DNA of 46,561 nucleotides from a bacterium (GTDB lineage Bacteria > Patescibacteriota > Saccharimonadia > Saccharimonadales > UBA4665): contig JAJZAD010000002.1 in the NCBI GenBank assembly GCA_021799575.1, forward strand, positions 1 to 46,561, given 5' to 3'. Under the pieces are notes generated by a model. That model searched no databases. It was not told the DNA's origin and was given only the letters and a program-made list of their open reading frames with translations. The position numbers were made by a program, and so were the translations under genes. Positions 1 to 6,877 of this stretch are shown in pieces (the stretch's first letter is position 1; each line of letters begins with the position of its first letter).

Positions 1-1
1 C

Positions 2-115
2 ATAGATAATTGGTTACACAAATACCATACTTACCGGCCACATCAGGCACTTAATTACTTGACGCCGGATGAATACAAGGCCAAACTACAAGACAACGAA
101 GTGGCGCTCATGTAG
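2..115 (+). CDS. IS3/IS481-type transposase, C-terminal fragment
   Basis: Only the last 37 codons are visible; the gene is cut by the left edge of the window. The reading frame includes YHTYRPHQALNYLTPDEY, which is the typical end of the rve integrase core of IS3/IS481-family DDE transposases (W-x-n-YN-x-x-RPH-x-ALxYxTPxE). The catalytic residues lie outside the window. Because insertion sequences are multicopy, this probably explains why the sequence begins here. The right terminal inverted repeat should lie just after the stop, but it cannot be recognised without the other end. Confidence 0.8.
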   Translation: MDNWLHKYHTYRPHQALNYLTPDEYKAKLQDNEVALM

Positions 116-168
116 TGAACCTCCACATAAAATTGACTTCTCTATCGATTTGTTATATCGTTAAATTC

Positions 169-687
169 ATGGAGAATTCGAAAATTTTAGATTGGGTGGA
201 TGCGACAGCAGTTAGAATAGCTTTAGACGGAATCTCAGAGTTCGATCCTCTAATCAGCGAGGTAGTAGAAGCCAGAAAAGAATTAGTCCTGACAGCTATG
301 GAAGTCGCTCTTTTTGAACGCTATGACCAAGCTCTTAAACAAGTAAACATATCTAGAGAGACCCTAGGTAGAATGGGAGTCGGTAATCTCACCCAGGAAA
401 TAGTTGAAATGAAACAGGACCAGGAAGAGGAAGTACTGGTTTCGAAAGACGAATATGATAACCTGGCGTTATTAATCAGAGGCTCTATTCATAGTTTTCC
501 AGAGCGTGTATGGCGGGCTTTATATAGGAATAGAAAAGACAACAATTTATTTGATGACAATAAATTATCTCTACAGCGGTTGTCTGGCCTGTTAAATGAC
601 GGAGCACATCTACCGGGCATAGGCGAAGCCGGATTACATTTTCTTAAACAAATTATGAATTCTAAAATACGCTCAGAAGATAGCTAA
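169..687 (+). CDS. hypothetical protein with HhH-like C-terminus
   Basis: A 172-residue protein starting at ATG 169 (MENSKILDW). An in-frame GTG at 115 would start inside the transposase stop region and is less likely. There is no Shine-Dalgarno sequence, and a TATATC hexamer lies 9 nt before the ATG. The protein is rich in charged helices with no signal or membrane segment. Its last 40 residues (RLSGLLNDG then HLPGIGEAGLHFLKQI) resemble a helix-hairpin-helix or RNA polymerase alpha-CTD-like unit, which would fit nucleic-acid binding. I recognise no family. It stands alone after an IS end, so it may have been separated from former neighbours. Confidence 0.55.
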   Translation: MENSKILDWVDATAVRIALDGISEFDPLISEVVEARKELVLTAMEVALFERYDQALKQVNISRETLGRMGVGNLTQEIVEMKQDQEEEVLVSKDEYDNLALLIRGSIHSFPERVWRALYRNRKDNNLFDDNKLSLQRLSGLLNDGAHLPGIGEAGLHFLKQIMNSKIRSEDS

Positions 688-1225
688 AGAACTCTATTTT
701 TATTCCTTTGGTAAGTTAAAATTAAAATCAAGTTTAAGCTAATGACAACTCCACGAAAAATTTCTTTACCTTCACAAATATATATTTTTATTAGGCGAAT
801 AAATAGTTTGATTGCACCGTCTTAGATATAAAGTTTTTTAGCAGCCGCTCTGTGTTGTGTTTTAGGATTATAGCAAGCCTGAGTAGAGTATATTGAAGTG
901 GTCCAAGTGAAGCAAAAAAACAGGAGGAAACACCTTTAGGGGCTAAACGGCTTTAGGGACATCTAGGCAAAGCATCGCTTTTTGTTTATTCCCGAAAGAA
1001 AGAAAAGCAGTGGTCAAACAATAAGTACTTAAACGGTTAAGAATACGCAAAGATAGATTGACTCAAGGGAAAACTTAACGTATCAACGCTTTTGTCTGGC
1101 GGGAAACGCAAGCTTAATTTCAAAAACCTATGATTGAAATTAATAATTAACTGATTGACTCTGATTACTTTAACCGGTCGCCGTATGATAAGTCAGACTA
1201 ATGCCTAAATCGGCATAAGCAAAAG
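688..1225. other. gene-free stretch, possible structured RNA
   Basis: No plausible coding frame fills these 538 bases. The part near 918-985 contains short self-complementary pieces (GGAGGAAACACC at 922-933, AAAGC-ATC-GCTTT at 969-981 followed by a T-rich run) that could form an RNA with a terminator-like end. AATTTC and GAAATT at 1116-1121 and 1135-1140 can pair. It matches no RNA I can name: no tRNA T-loop, no RNase P or SRP core. It could equally be decayed sequence left by the neighbouring IS. Confidence 0.3.
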
Positions 1226-1489
1226 TCAGGCTTGGACATTTAGACCCAACTTTTCAGCTAATTGGTTGTTACTGGGTTCAACCAAAACACTTCCATCGGA
1301 AAAAACAATAGTGGGTATGCTTTTGTATCCCTTATTAATTTTACTTACCTCTTCCGCCGCTCCGGCAACGGAGTCAATATCAATATAGTTATAGCTAATT
1401 TGCCGACTGTCGAGAAAGTCTCGACTTCGTTTACAGTCAGCGCACCAAGCAGCTCCGTATAATTTATCAATCTTAACTGGTTCATTCAT
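1226..1489 (-). CDS. mrx1: mycoredoxin (glutaredoxin-like thiol oxidoreductase)
   Basis: An 87-residue cytoplasmic thioredoxin-fold protein with the active site WCADC at residues 15-19. The strand-loop after it (KSIPTIVFSDGSVL) holds the cis-proline and the DGS pattern. Layout and length match actinobacterial mycoredoxin-1, which has the same VPT...FADGS...NPS arrangement and reduces protein-mycothiol mixed disulfides. Known for the family: the N-terminal Cys attacks mycothiolated proteins and electrons come from mycothiol. The start ATG at 1489 lies 5 nt after the stop of the PIG-L gene, and its Shine-Dalgarno (GAGGT) overlaps that stop, so the two are translationally linked. A glutathione- or bacillithiol-linked glutaredoxin is possible, but the divergent MshC-type gene favours mycothiol. 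Confidence 0.82.
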   Translation of the reverse strand: MNEPVKIDKLYGAAWCADCKRSRDFLDSRQISYNYIDIDSVAGAAEEVSKINKGYKSIPTIVFSDGSVLVEPSNNQLAEKLGLNVQA

Positions 1490-1494
1490 ATTTT

Positions 1495-2223
1495 TTACCT
1501 CACGTCTATTCTTACAAAAGATTCTGCAAATTGAAAGTTGGCTTTGCGCCCGGCTCGCCGTGATATATCTTTAACGAATCCGAAGATCTCATCCATATCG
1601 GGAATTTGACTCGCGTGAGCCTTAAGTGCTGAGAGTTTATTAGTTAGAGTTTCGGAAATATCTACATAAAAGTTGGATTGATCAAAGTTTATAAGCAATA
1701 CAGTTTTAGTCTTATGCGGTAAATAGCCGTCTTTAAGTAATTCGGGAAAACTTAAATGATCGCGTGCAAGCGGGAAGACCGCATCCAGGGCGGCTTGACC
1801 TGCTGCCCGATGATCTGGATGGTTGATAAAACCCCGGTTGGCGGAATAAAGCATTGAGGGATCCATCGTGATCACAACATCTGGCTTAACCGATCGAATT
1901 ATCCTGACGATATCCCTTTTAAGATCCATAGTAACTTCGAGCATGCTGTCTGGATAGTTTAAAAAGCTAACACTTTTACCTCCGACTGCTTTTACTGCGG
2001 CCCGTTGTTCGGTTTGACGTATCTTAATCAGCTCTTTTGGACTGACTTTTAAGTCATCGGTGCCTTTGCTTCCGTCGGTAATAATAAGGTAATGAACTTT
2101 AGCGCCTTGTTTGGCAAACCATGCCATCGTACCTGAAGCGCCGAAGTCTAGATCATCCGGATGGGCGGCGATTCCTAAAACTGTTTTTGGTCTTAATGGA
2201 GCGAATAAATTGTCTTTGTGCAT
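1495..2223 (-). CDS. PIG-L family deacetylase, MshB candidate
   Basis: A 242-residue zinc-dependent LmbE/PIG-L deacetylase. The metal and catalytic motif AAHPDDLD lies near residue 20 (His, Asp, Asp), and the third zinc ligand is in NHPDHRAAG near residue 155. No signal peptide, so cytoplasmic. In mycothiol synthesis MshB removes the acetyl group from GlcNAc-inositol, giving the substrate of MshC. The position head-to-head with an MshC-type gene and in operon with a mycoredoxin supports that role, but the sequence is closer to the general PIG-L family than to classical MshB/Mca, so the substrate is inferred. Start: ATG 2223 is preceded by TACACT (2230-2235) with 6 nt between, a leaderless arrangement. 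An upstream in-frame TTG at 2247 lies before this promoter element and was rejected. Confidence 0.75.
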   Translation of the reverse strand: MHKDNLFAPLRPKTVLGIAAHPDDLDFGASGTMAWFAKQGAKVHYLIITDGSKGTDDLKVSPKELIKIRQTEQRAAVKAVGGKSVSFLNYPDSMLEVTMDLKRDIVRIIRSVKPDVVITMDPSMLYSANRGFINHPDHRAAGQAALDAVFPLARDHLSFPELLKDGYLPHKTKTVLLINFDQSNFYVDISETLTNKLSALKAHASQIPDMDEIFGFVKDISRRAGRKANFQFAESFVRIDVR

Positions 2224-2271
2224 GGATTTAGTGTACCACTTAGGCAAATGCTTAAGATATAATTGTCCCTA
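2224..2271. promoter_or_regulatory. divergent promoters of PIG-L and mshC genes
   Basis: Only 48 nt separate the two start codons. Minus strand: -10-like TACACT at 2230-2235, 6 nt before the PIG-L ATG. Plus strand: perfect TATAAT at 2258-2263, 8 nt before the mshC ATG. Both imply transcription starting at or next to the start codon. No good TTGACA is seen for either. Confidence 0.6.
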
Positions 2272-3438
2272 ATGCGTATTTATGACACTAGCCAAAACAA
2301 TTACTGCGATTTTAATCCGTCCCATATAGTCAAAATTTATGTTTGCGGCATAACTCCATATGACTCGGCGCACCTCGGCCATATTTTTACGTTTATGACC
2401 TATGACTTATTGCAACGCAGGCTTGAAGATTTGGGTTACGAGGTGCACATGGTAAGGAACATAACAGATGTAGACGACCCACTGTTCGCTAAAGCTAAAG
2501 AATTAAACACTGACTATATAAGCCTGGCTGAGGCTGAAATCGCTTCGTTTCAAGAAACTCTGAATAAACTTAATTTCCGGCCCGCATTCGCCGAACCAAA
2601 AGCCAGTGATTATATATTTAAAATTGCTGGGGCCATTAAAACGCTAATCGACAATCATTACACCTATTATATTGATCAGGATATATACTTTAATACTTCT
2701 AGGTATCCTAATTTTGGAAAGTTCTCCGGCTATAGTGATAAGTTACTGCATACGTTAATGGCGGAACGTGGCGGCAACCCCTACCTGAAATCTAAGCGTC
2801 AAGCTTTGGATTTTTTATTATGGAAGCATACCTCCGATCCGAAGGATAAAGCCCAATGGACTACCGTAATTGGTAACGGCAGGCCGGGATGGCATATAGA
2901 ATGCAGCGTTATGTCAGCCGACATTCTAGGGAATACGTTTGATATTCACGGGGGAGGAGCTGATTTAATTTTTCCGCACCATGAATCTGAGATAGTCCAA
3001 AACGTGGCTCTGCACGGCAGCCAGTTAGCTCGGCATTGGCTGCATGTAGCACCGTTGTTCATGGCCGGTGAAAAAATGAGTAAATCACTCGGTAACATGA
3101 TATTCGCTAAAGACTTGCTGAGAAAATATGAGCCGTCAACTATCCGTTTAGCCCTTATGTACTACCATCACCGCACTGGCGGAGAATGGCAGTCGGAACT
3201 ATTAATTGAAGCCGAGCGATTACTGCATAGCTTACATAAAGCCGGCAGTCAATGCGACGACATTGCAGCTACTAAGCTTTTGAGTGAAGTGAGAGTGGCT
3301 CTTGACGATGATATCAATACTGTAAAGGTCATAGAAGCCCTACGGGCTTTCACAAACCAAGCGCCCAAACATCAACATAACCAATCTTCTCTCAATCCAA
3401 TTGTGTCTAAAACTTTAGAGCTGTTGGCTTTGATCTAG
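2272..3438 (+). CDS. mshC: L-cysteine:GlcN-inositol ligase (MshC)
   Basis: A 388-residue class I aminoacyl-tRNA-synthetase-like ligase. MshC activates cysteine with ATP and joins it to glucosaminyl-inositol, the third step of mycothiol synthesis. Diagnostic points: CGITPYDSAHLGH near residue 25 (MshC has CGITPYDATHLGH, whereas CysRS has CGPTVY-x-x-xHIGN), RNITDVDDP, GRPGWHIECSVMSADILG, HGGGADLIFPHHE and the KMSKS loop. Zinc ligands are visible as Cys in YVCG and IECS and His in FPHHE. The protein is short and lacks the long anticodon-binding tail of CysRS; its end (RTGGEWQSELL, LDDDINTVKVIEALRAF) matches MshC layout. The start is ATG 2272, 8 nt after TATAAT. A shorter CysRS paralogue is the alternative, but the HLGH/GITPYD signature argues against it. 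Confidence 0.85.
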   Translation: MRIYDTSQNNYCDFNPSHIVKIYVCGITPYDSAHLGHIFTFMTYDLLQRRLEDLGYEVHMVRNITDVDDPLFAKAKELNTDYISLAEAEIASFQETLNKLNFRPAFAEPKASDYIFKIAGAIKTLIDNHYTYYIDQDIYFNTSRYPNFGKFSGYSDKLLHTLMAERGGNPYLKSKRQALDFLLWKHTSDPKDKAQWTTVIGNGRPGWHIECSVMSADILGNTFDIHGGGADLIFPHHESEIVQNVALHGSQLARHWLHVAPLFMAGEKMSKSLGNMIFAKDLLRKYEPSTIRLALMYYHHRTGGEWQSELLIEAERLLHSLHKAGSQCDDIAATKLLSEVRVALDDDINTVKVIEALRAFTNQAPKHQHNQSSLNPIVSKTLELLALI

Positions 3439-3569
3439 TTTTTAATAATGCTAGTAAAAACTCATTAAAAAATCTTACAGACGTTTATTAAATAGATAGG
3501 GATAATAAAATTGTGCATGGAATTTAGCGGACGTTCAAGCGTTCGCCCATATGGATATATAGCACGAAA

Positions 3570-3590
3570 AATCCCGCGGAATGCGGGATT
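3570..3590 (-). terminator. intrinsic terminator of the Ham1-type gene
   Basis: Perfect 8-bp stem AATCCCGC / GCGGGATT with a 5-nt loop. Read on the minus strand it is followed by a run of T (ATTTTTCG), placing it about 90 nt after the stop of the minus-strand gene at 3682. It may also slow transcription from mshC on the other strand. Confidence 0.65.
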
Positions 3591-3681
3591 CTATGTTATG
3601 TAATAAGTCTTTAATACGGACTGTGTTGGCTTATACACACCTCTTTAAATATAATTGTATGAGCAGCTAATCAGTCTCTAG

Positions 3682-4266
3682 TTATTTAACTAAACCGACT
3701 ATTTGATACCATTTAATAAATTTGCTCCATACGTCAGGTCTAGTCAGATATCGCTTTTTTAATTCGTAATCTTGGCGCTCAAATACTTCTGCGAGTGTGA
3801 GGCTGTTATCCTGTTCAAGCGCTATAACACTCATGTTCGGCGAATTATTATTCATACCCCGTGGCTCAGACACAATCTCTCCGTGGATACGGTTTGAAAA
3901 AATGCGCAGGCACTGTCCGTCATAATAGGCTAAATACTGGTGTAGAATTATTGTTCTATCCTTTATTCCGTGCATTAAACGTATGAAATCCTGTGGTTCA
4001 AACCATTGATTAATCGACTTCATATACGGCCCTGGAAAACCTTTAAGCGACGGTATATCCCATGAATCATCACTGACTACTATCGGTTTTAAGACCTTCT
4101 TATAGGCTTGCTTTACTTTGTCCTCGATAATGATTCGCGGATCTTCTCCTTGAATTTCGTTAATATCGACTAGGATCTGTTCCACATCGATTCCTGACTG
4201 ATTGCAAACCGTTTTAGCTATCAGAAGTTTTTCTTTATTTGAGGTTGCGAAATAAATTCTTGACAT
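3682..4266 (-). CDS. Ham1/RdgB-type non-canonical purine NTP pyrophosphatase
   Basis: A 194-residue soluble protein of the Ham1/ITPase family, which hydrolyses dITP, ITP and XTP to monophosphates so that they are not built into nucleic acids. Visible family marks: the N-terminal ATSNKEKL loop (residues 7-14) that binds phosphate, VSDDSWDIPSLKGFPGPY (about 63-80) with the substrate-gripping acidic pair and the GFPGPY turn, and a C-terminal region ending after the FERQDYELKKR helix. It lacks the usual SHR ending of RdgB, so specificity may differ. -10-like TAATCT at 4276-4281 lies 9 nt before ATG, suggesting a leaderless message. No operon partner. Confidence 0.78.
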   Translation of the reverse strand: MSRIYFATSNKEKLLIAKTVCNQSGIDVEQILVDINEIQGEDPRIIIEDKVKQAYKKVLKPIVVSDDSWDIPSLKGFPGPYMKSINQWFEPQDFIRLMHGIKDRTIILHQYLAYYDGQCLRIFSNRIHGEIVSEPRGMNNNSPNMSVIALEQDNSLTLAEVFERQDYELKKRYLTRPDVWSKFIKWYQIVGLVK

Positions 4267-4602
4267 TGCTTGGCGAGATTAAGCTGCTGTGATTGATAAA
4301 GGACATTTGTTCATAGTTGGATCTACGAACATCTCCATATTAACACTTATATAACGGTCGAAAAATCTTGTTAACCGTTGCCGGCTTACCGGCAGCAGTA
4401 TTCATATTTACAGTGTGATTGCGAAATAAGAAAAACGCCAGGAGTTAATAAGAAGGCGTCTCTTAAAACTACTGGGTCTTTAAAATCATAGTTGCCATAC
4501 CGGTTAAGCATACGGGTTTGAGCTACCAAAGGGTTTTTATTTTTTCATAAACGGTAACTTGCTTTAGTTGAAGCTTAAACCATAAACTGCGCCGGCATTT
4601 CA
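4267..4602. other. gene-free stretch with two small hairpins
   Basis: 336 bases between two minus-strand genes. It holds a tight hairpin TGCCGG-CTTA-CCGGCA at 4379-4394 and a looser ACGCC...GGCGT pairing at 4435-4459. Either could end the transcript of the alpha/beta hydrolase gene, though no strong T-run follows. No convincing gene or RNA family is visible. Confidence 0.35.
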
Positions 4603-5466
4603 CTATCTCGATACGGACTCCAACTCATCCGAATATAACCGCATGAACTTTTTAAGCTCATGCACATAGACTTCATTTCGATCAGGAAAACTATGAGACG
4701 CAGGAAGAAATTCGGTTTGTACCGAGGTGTTGCTAAACATAGTCGTAATCGAATGACGTAAAGCTAGGGTAGTGGCTTTGCTGCGATCGCCTAGGACTAA
4801 TTTGACCGGAACATTACGGTAGTTTGTAGATAATTCTTTTAATAACCTCATGCATACGTCACTGCAGTAGACATTCCTATAAGCCAGGAATTCCTTCAAA
4901 ATGTTTTTGTTCATTTCGGCTTTTGCTATAGCCGACTTTTCCGGTCCTGCAATCTTAGGCAGACTTCGGTACATCGGATCATCAATATCTGTTTTGTCGG
5001 CTTTCATTTCAGCTTTAAAGTATTGCCATAATTCCCTGTTTGAAGTACCTATGTCGCTATCCTCCTGTGTATCCCGCATTCCTACCGGTTCCAGGGAAAG
5101 TATCCCTTTAACGGCAATGTCGCCGATTTTAGAAAACGCTACACCCTGGGCGATCGCCTCTAGTCCGGCAGCAGAGTTTCCGGTGATAACTAACTCCGAG
5201 ATGCCGATGGCTGACAAGTACCGGCTTAGTTCGTATGATCTAGCTTCAACGTTATCAAGATATCCTTCTACACTAAACGGCATCTGCTTATGTTGACTGG
5301 CTGTTGAAGGACGTTCGTATGCTATAGTCGGTAGACCTGTGGCTTCAGATAAACATTTTGCCCTGAATCCGGTATCACCATCTATTAACCCCGCCATTTG
5401 ATTTGGCAGTAAGATACCTATACTGCCGTTGGATGATGAACCGAAAATTTTGTAATTTATGCTCAT
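4603..5466 (-). CDS. alpha/beta hydrolase
   Basis: A 287-residue cytoplasmic protein with the alpha/beta-hydrolase layout. The nucleophile elbow is GNSAAG (Ser near residue 98) after the strand SELVIT. A late acid is probably Asp in LGDRSK, and the catalytic His is in ASHSFPDR near residue 262. The N-terminal segment LPTIAYERPST fits the oxyanion and strand-4 region. The reaction cannot be deduced; the family includes esterases, lipases and haloperoxidases. -10-like TATATT at 5475-5480 stands 8 nt before ATG, again a leaderless pattern. Two hairpins lie downstream at 4379-4459. Confidence 0.72.
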   Translation of the reverse strand: MSINYKIFGSSSNGSIGILLPNQMAGLIDGDTGFRAKCLSEATGLPTIAYERPSTASQHKQMPFSVEGYLDNVEARSYELSRYLSAIGISELVITGNSAAGLEAIAQGVAFSKIGDIAVKGILSLEPVGMRDTQEDSDIGTSNRELWQYFKAEMKADKTDIDDPMYRSLPKIAGPEKSAIAKAEMNKNILKEFLAYRNVYCSDVCMRLLKELSTNYRNVPVKLVLGDRSKATTLALRHSITTMFSNTSVQTEFLPASHSFPDRNEVYVHELKKFMRLYSDELESVSR

Positions 5467-5594
5467 TAATAAACAATATAATGCTAATTAAGGCCTATGG
5501 CTGTGAACAATTATCCTTTCCTTCGGATAGGAGAGTGGCTGTACAACAGACACTACTTGGTTTTTGACCTTTAAAGTCGTAAGTAGACTATCCC

Positions 5595-5630
5595 TTGACA
5601 ACATGTATACAGGGGTGTAGACTGTAAGTA
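5595..5630 (+). promoter_or_regulatory. consensus promoter of the IS1595-type transposase
   Basis: TTGACA at 5595-5600, exactly 17 nt, then TAGACT at 5618-5623, and 7 nt to the ATG. A near-ideal sigma-70-type promoter whose start point would fall on the start codon. Confidence 0.7.
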
Positions 5631-6485
5631 ATGAGATACACTATAAAAACCTTTAATGAAAGATTCCCTGATGACGATAGTTGTCTAGACTATATGTTTG
5701 AGCAAGCTTATGGCTCTATGCCAGCTTGTCCTAAGTGTGGAGTTGTTAATCCTAGCTATTACCGTGTTAAGAATCGTAAGTGTTATGAATGCAAAGACTG
5801 TGGTAATCAAATACATCCACTGGCAGGTACTATCTTTCATAAGTCCTCTACTTCACTACGAGAATGGTTTTACATTATCTATCTATACTCAGTATCTAAG
5901 AATGGTATGTCAGCTAAAGAAGTCGAGAGACACCTAGGCGTCACCTATAAATGTGCTTGGCGAATAGCCAAACAAGTTAGAGAGCTGATGAATGAAGGCG
6001 GCAGTCCCTTATCTGGCGTAGTTGAGACTGATGAAACTTACATAGGCGGACGTAAACGCGGAAAAGACATAACCTTCCAAGATAAAGAGATCGTCTTTGG
6101 TATGGTCGAACGCAAAGGCAAAGTTAAAGCTAATCATGTTGCTAGCGCTGGTACTAGAGTTCTTTTACCCAGACTTCGTGAAAGTGTAGCTATAGGTACG
6201 ACTGTCTACAGCGATCAGGCTAGAGTTTACAGTACTTTGAAAAGACTGGGTTATTTGCACGCCAGTGTTAACCACAGTACCGGCGAGTATGGACGAGGCG
6301 TTGTGCATACCAATACTATTGAGGGTTTCTGGGGACAGTTAAAGCGCTCGATTAATGGCACCTACCACTGTGTTAGCCCGAAATATCTTCAGTCTTATGT
6401 GAATGAGTTTGTCTATCGGTATAACCATCGTCAGAATCCGATCTTTCCGGTTTTGATTGCTTCTGCTTCGCGGCGCGTGCGATAG
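5631..6485 (+). CDS. IS1595-family (ISXO2-like) transposase
   Basis: A 284-residue DDE transposase of the IS1595 group. It has an N-terminal zinc ribbon (CPKCG near residue 28 and CYECKDCG near 48), a helix-turn-helix (MSAKEVERHLGVTYKCAWRI, about 98-117) and the DDE core with VETDETYIGGR (first Asp), YSDQARVY (second Asp) and HTNTIEGFWGQLKR (Asn/Glu region). It ends with NEFVYRYNHRQ. The coding frame is intact. No matching right-hand inverted repeat is seen downstream, and the 3' end runs antisense through a small gene (6373-6585), so the element seems truncated on the right or its end has decayed. Confidence 0.9.
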   Translation: MRYTIKTFNERFPDDDSCLDYMFEQAYGSMPACPKCGVVNPSYYRVKNRKCYECKDCGNQIHPLAGTIFHKSSTSLREWFYIIYLYSVSKNGMSAKEVERHLGVTYKCAWRIAKQVRELMNEGGSPLSGVVETDETYIGGRKRGKDITFQDKEIVFGMVERKGKVKANHVASAGTRVLLPRLRESVAIGTTVYSDQARVYSTLKRLGYLHASVNHSTGEYGRGVVHTNTIEGFWGQLKRSINGTYHCVSPKYLQSYVNEFVYRYNHRQNPIFPVLIASASRRVR

Positions 6486-6585
6486 CTTCTTCAAAAGTCT
6501 CTTTAGCCTTAGGGTTAACTTGATCTTCAGGCAAGCTGTCGATATAGGCTTGTCGTTCGTCATCGTTTAGTGGTTTCTTAGGCAT
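6373..6585 (-). CDS. small protein gene probably disrupted by the IS
   Basis: A 70-residue frame whose first 40 residues (MPKKPLNDDERQAYIDSL at the start) look like a genuine small helical, highly charged protein. The rest is the antisense of the transposase 3' end and has unnatural composition (QTHSHKTEDISG at the end). A perfect TATAAT at 6592-6597 stands 6 nt before the ATG, so this start is promoted. The reading is that the IS landed in the gene and replaced its end. The family is not recognised. If the true product stopped near KQKQSKPE it would have been about 48 residues. Confidence 0.5.
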   Translation of the reverse strand: MPKKPLNDDERQAYIDSLPEDQVNPKAKETFEEAIARAAKQKQSKPERSDSDDGYTDRQTHSHKTEDISG

Positions 6586-6639
6586 ACAAGTATTATACCT
6601 GTTTGAAAAGTCACAGGTTTTGCACTTAATCTAGACATA

Positions 6640-6667
6640 AAAGTTGGTATATCGGTATACCAACTTT
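6640..6667. terminator. 12-bp perfect inverted repeat with TCGG loop
   Basis: AAAGTTGGTATA / TATACCAACTTT around a TCGG loop. On the minus strand the stem ends in ACTTTTATG, so it probably ends the serpin transcript. It may also protect the small gene starting at 6585 from read-through. Confidence 0.55.
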
Positions 6668-6688
6668 ACCCAATGCCCGTATTGGGTA
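6667..6688. terminator. second hairpin abutting the first
   Basis: TACCCAAT / ATTGGGTA with loop GCCCGT, followed on the plus strand by TTTCTAT. It abuts the 12-bp repeat (they share one base), making a tandem, possibly two-way, terminator between the converging transposase and serpin genes. Confidence 0.5.
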
Positions 6689-6877
6689 TTTCTATCTGTA
6701 ACTATCTCTGTTTTTTCTTTCTTCTTTTTCTCTTCCTTCTATATATAAATATACAGAAGAGAAATACAATGGAAATTAACAGATTAAAATTGAAAAGATA
6801 ATAGCAATAACGGAAACGTTACTTATTTATAAGCATTTTGTTCGCATAGTACGAGCAGCTAGTGTTTTGAAGCAACA

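Noticed and set aside
918-985. Known riboswitch or RNase P/SRP RNA
   Set aside because: No conserved core of those families can be recognised.
2272-3438. Plain cysteinyl-tRNA synthetase call for the ligase
   Set aside because: CGITPYDSAHLGH and RNITDVDDP match MshC better than the HIGN-type site of CysRS, the protein is short, and PIG-L and mycoredoxin genes lie next to it.
4386-4511. Minus-strand frame of 41 residues beginning MLNRYGNYDF
   Set aside because: No promoter or Shine-Dalgarno, it crosses a hairpin, and its composition is ordinary spacer sequence.
4470-4560. tRNA-like stretch on the minus strand (GGTAGCTCAAA)
   Set aside because: No acceptor stem, anticodon stem or T-loop pairing can be built.
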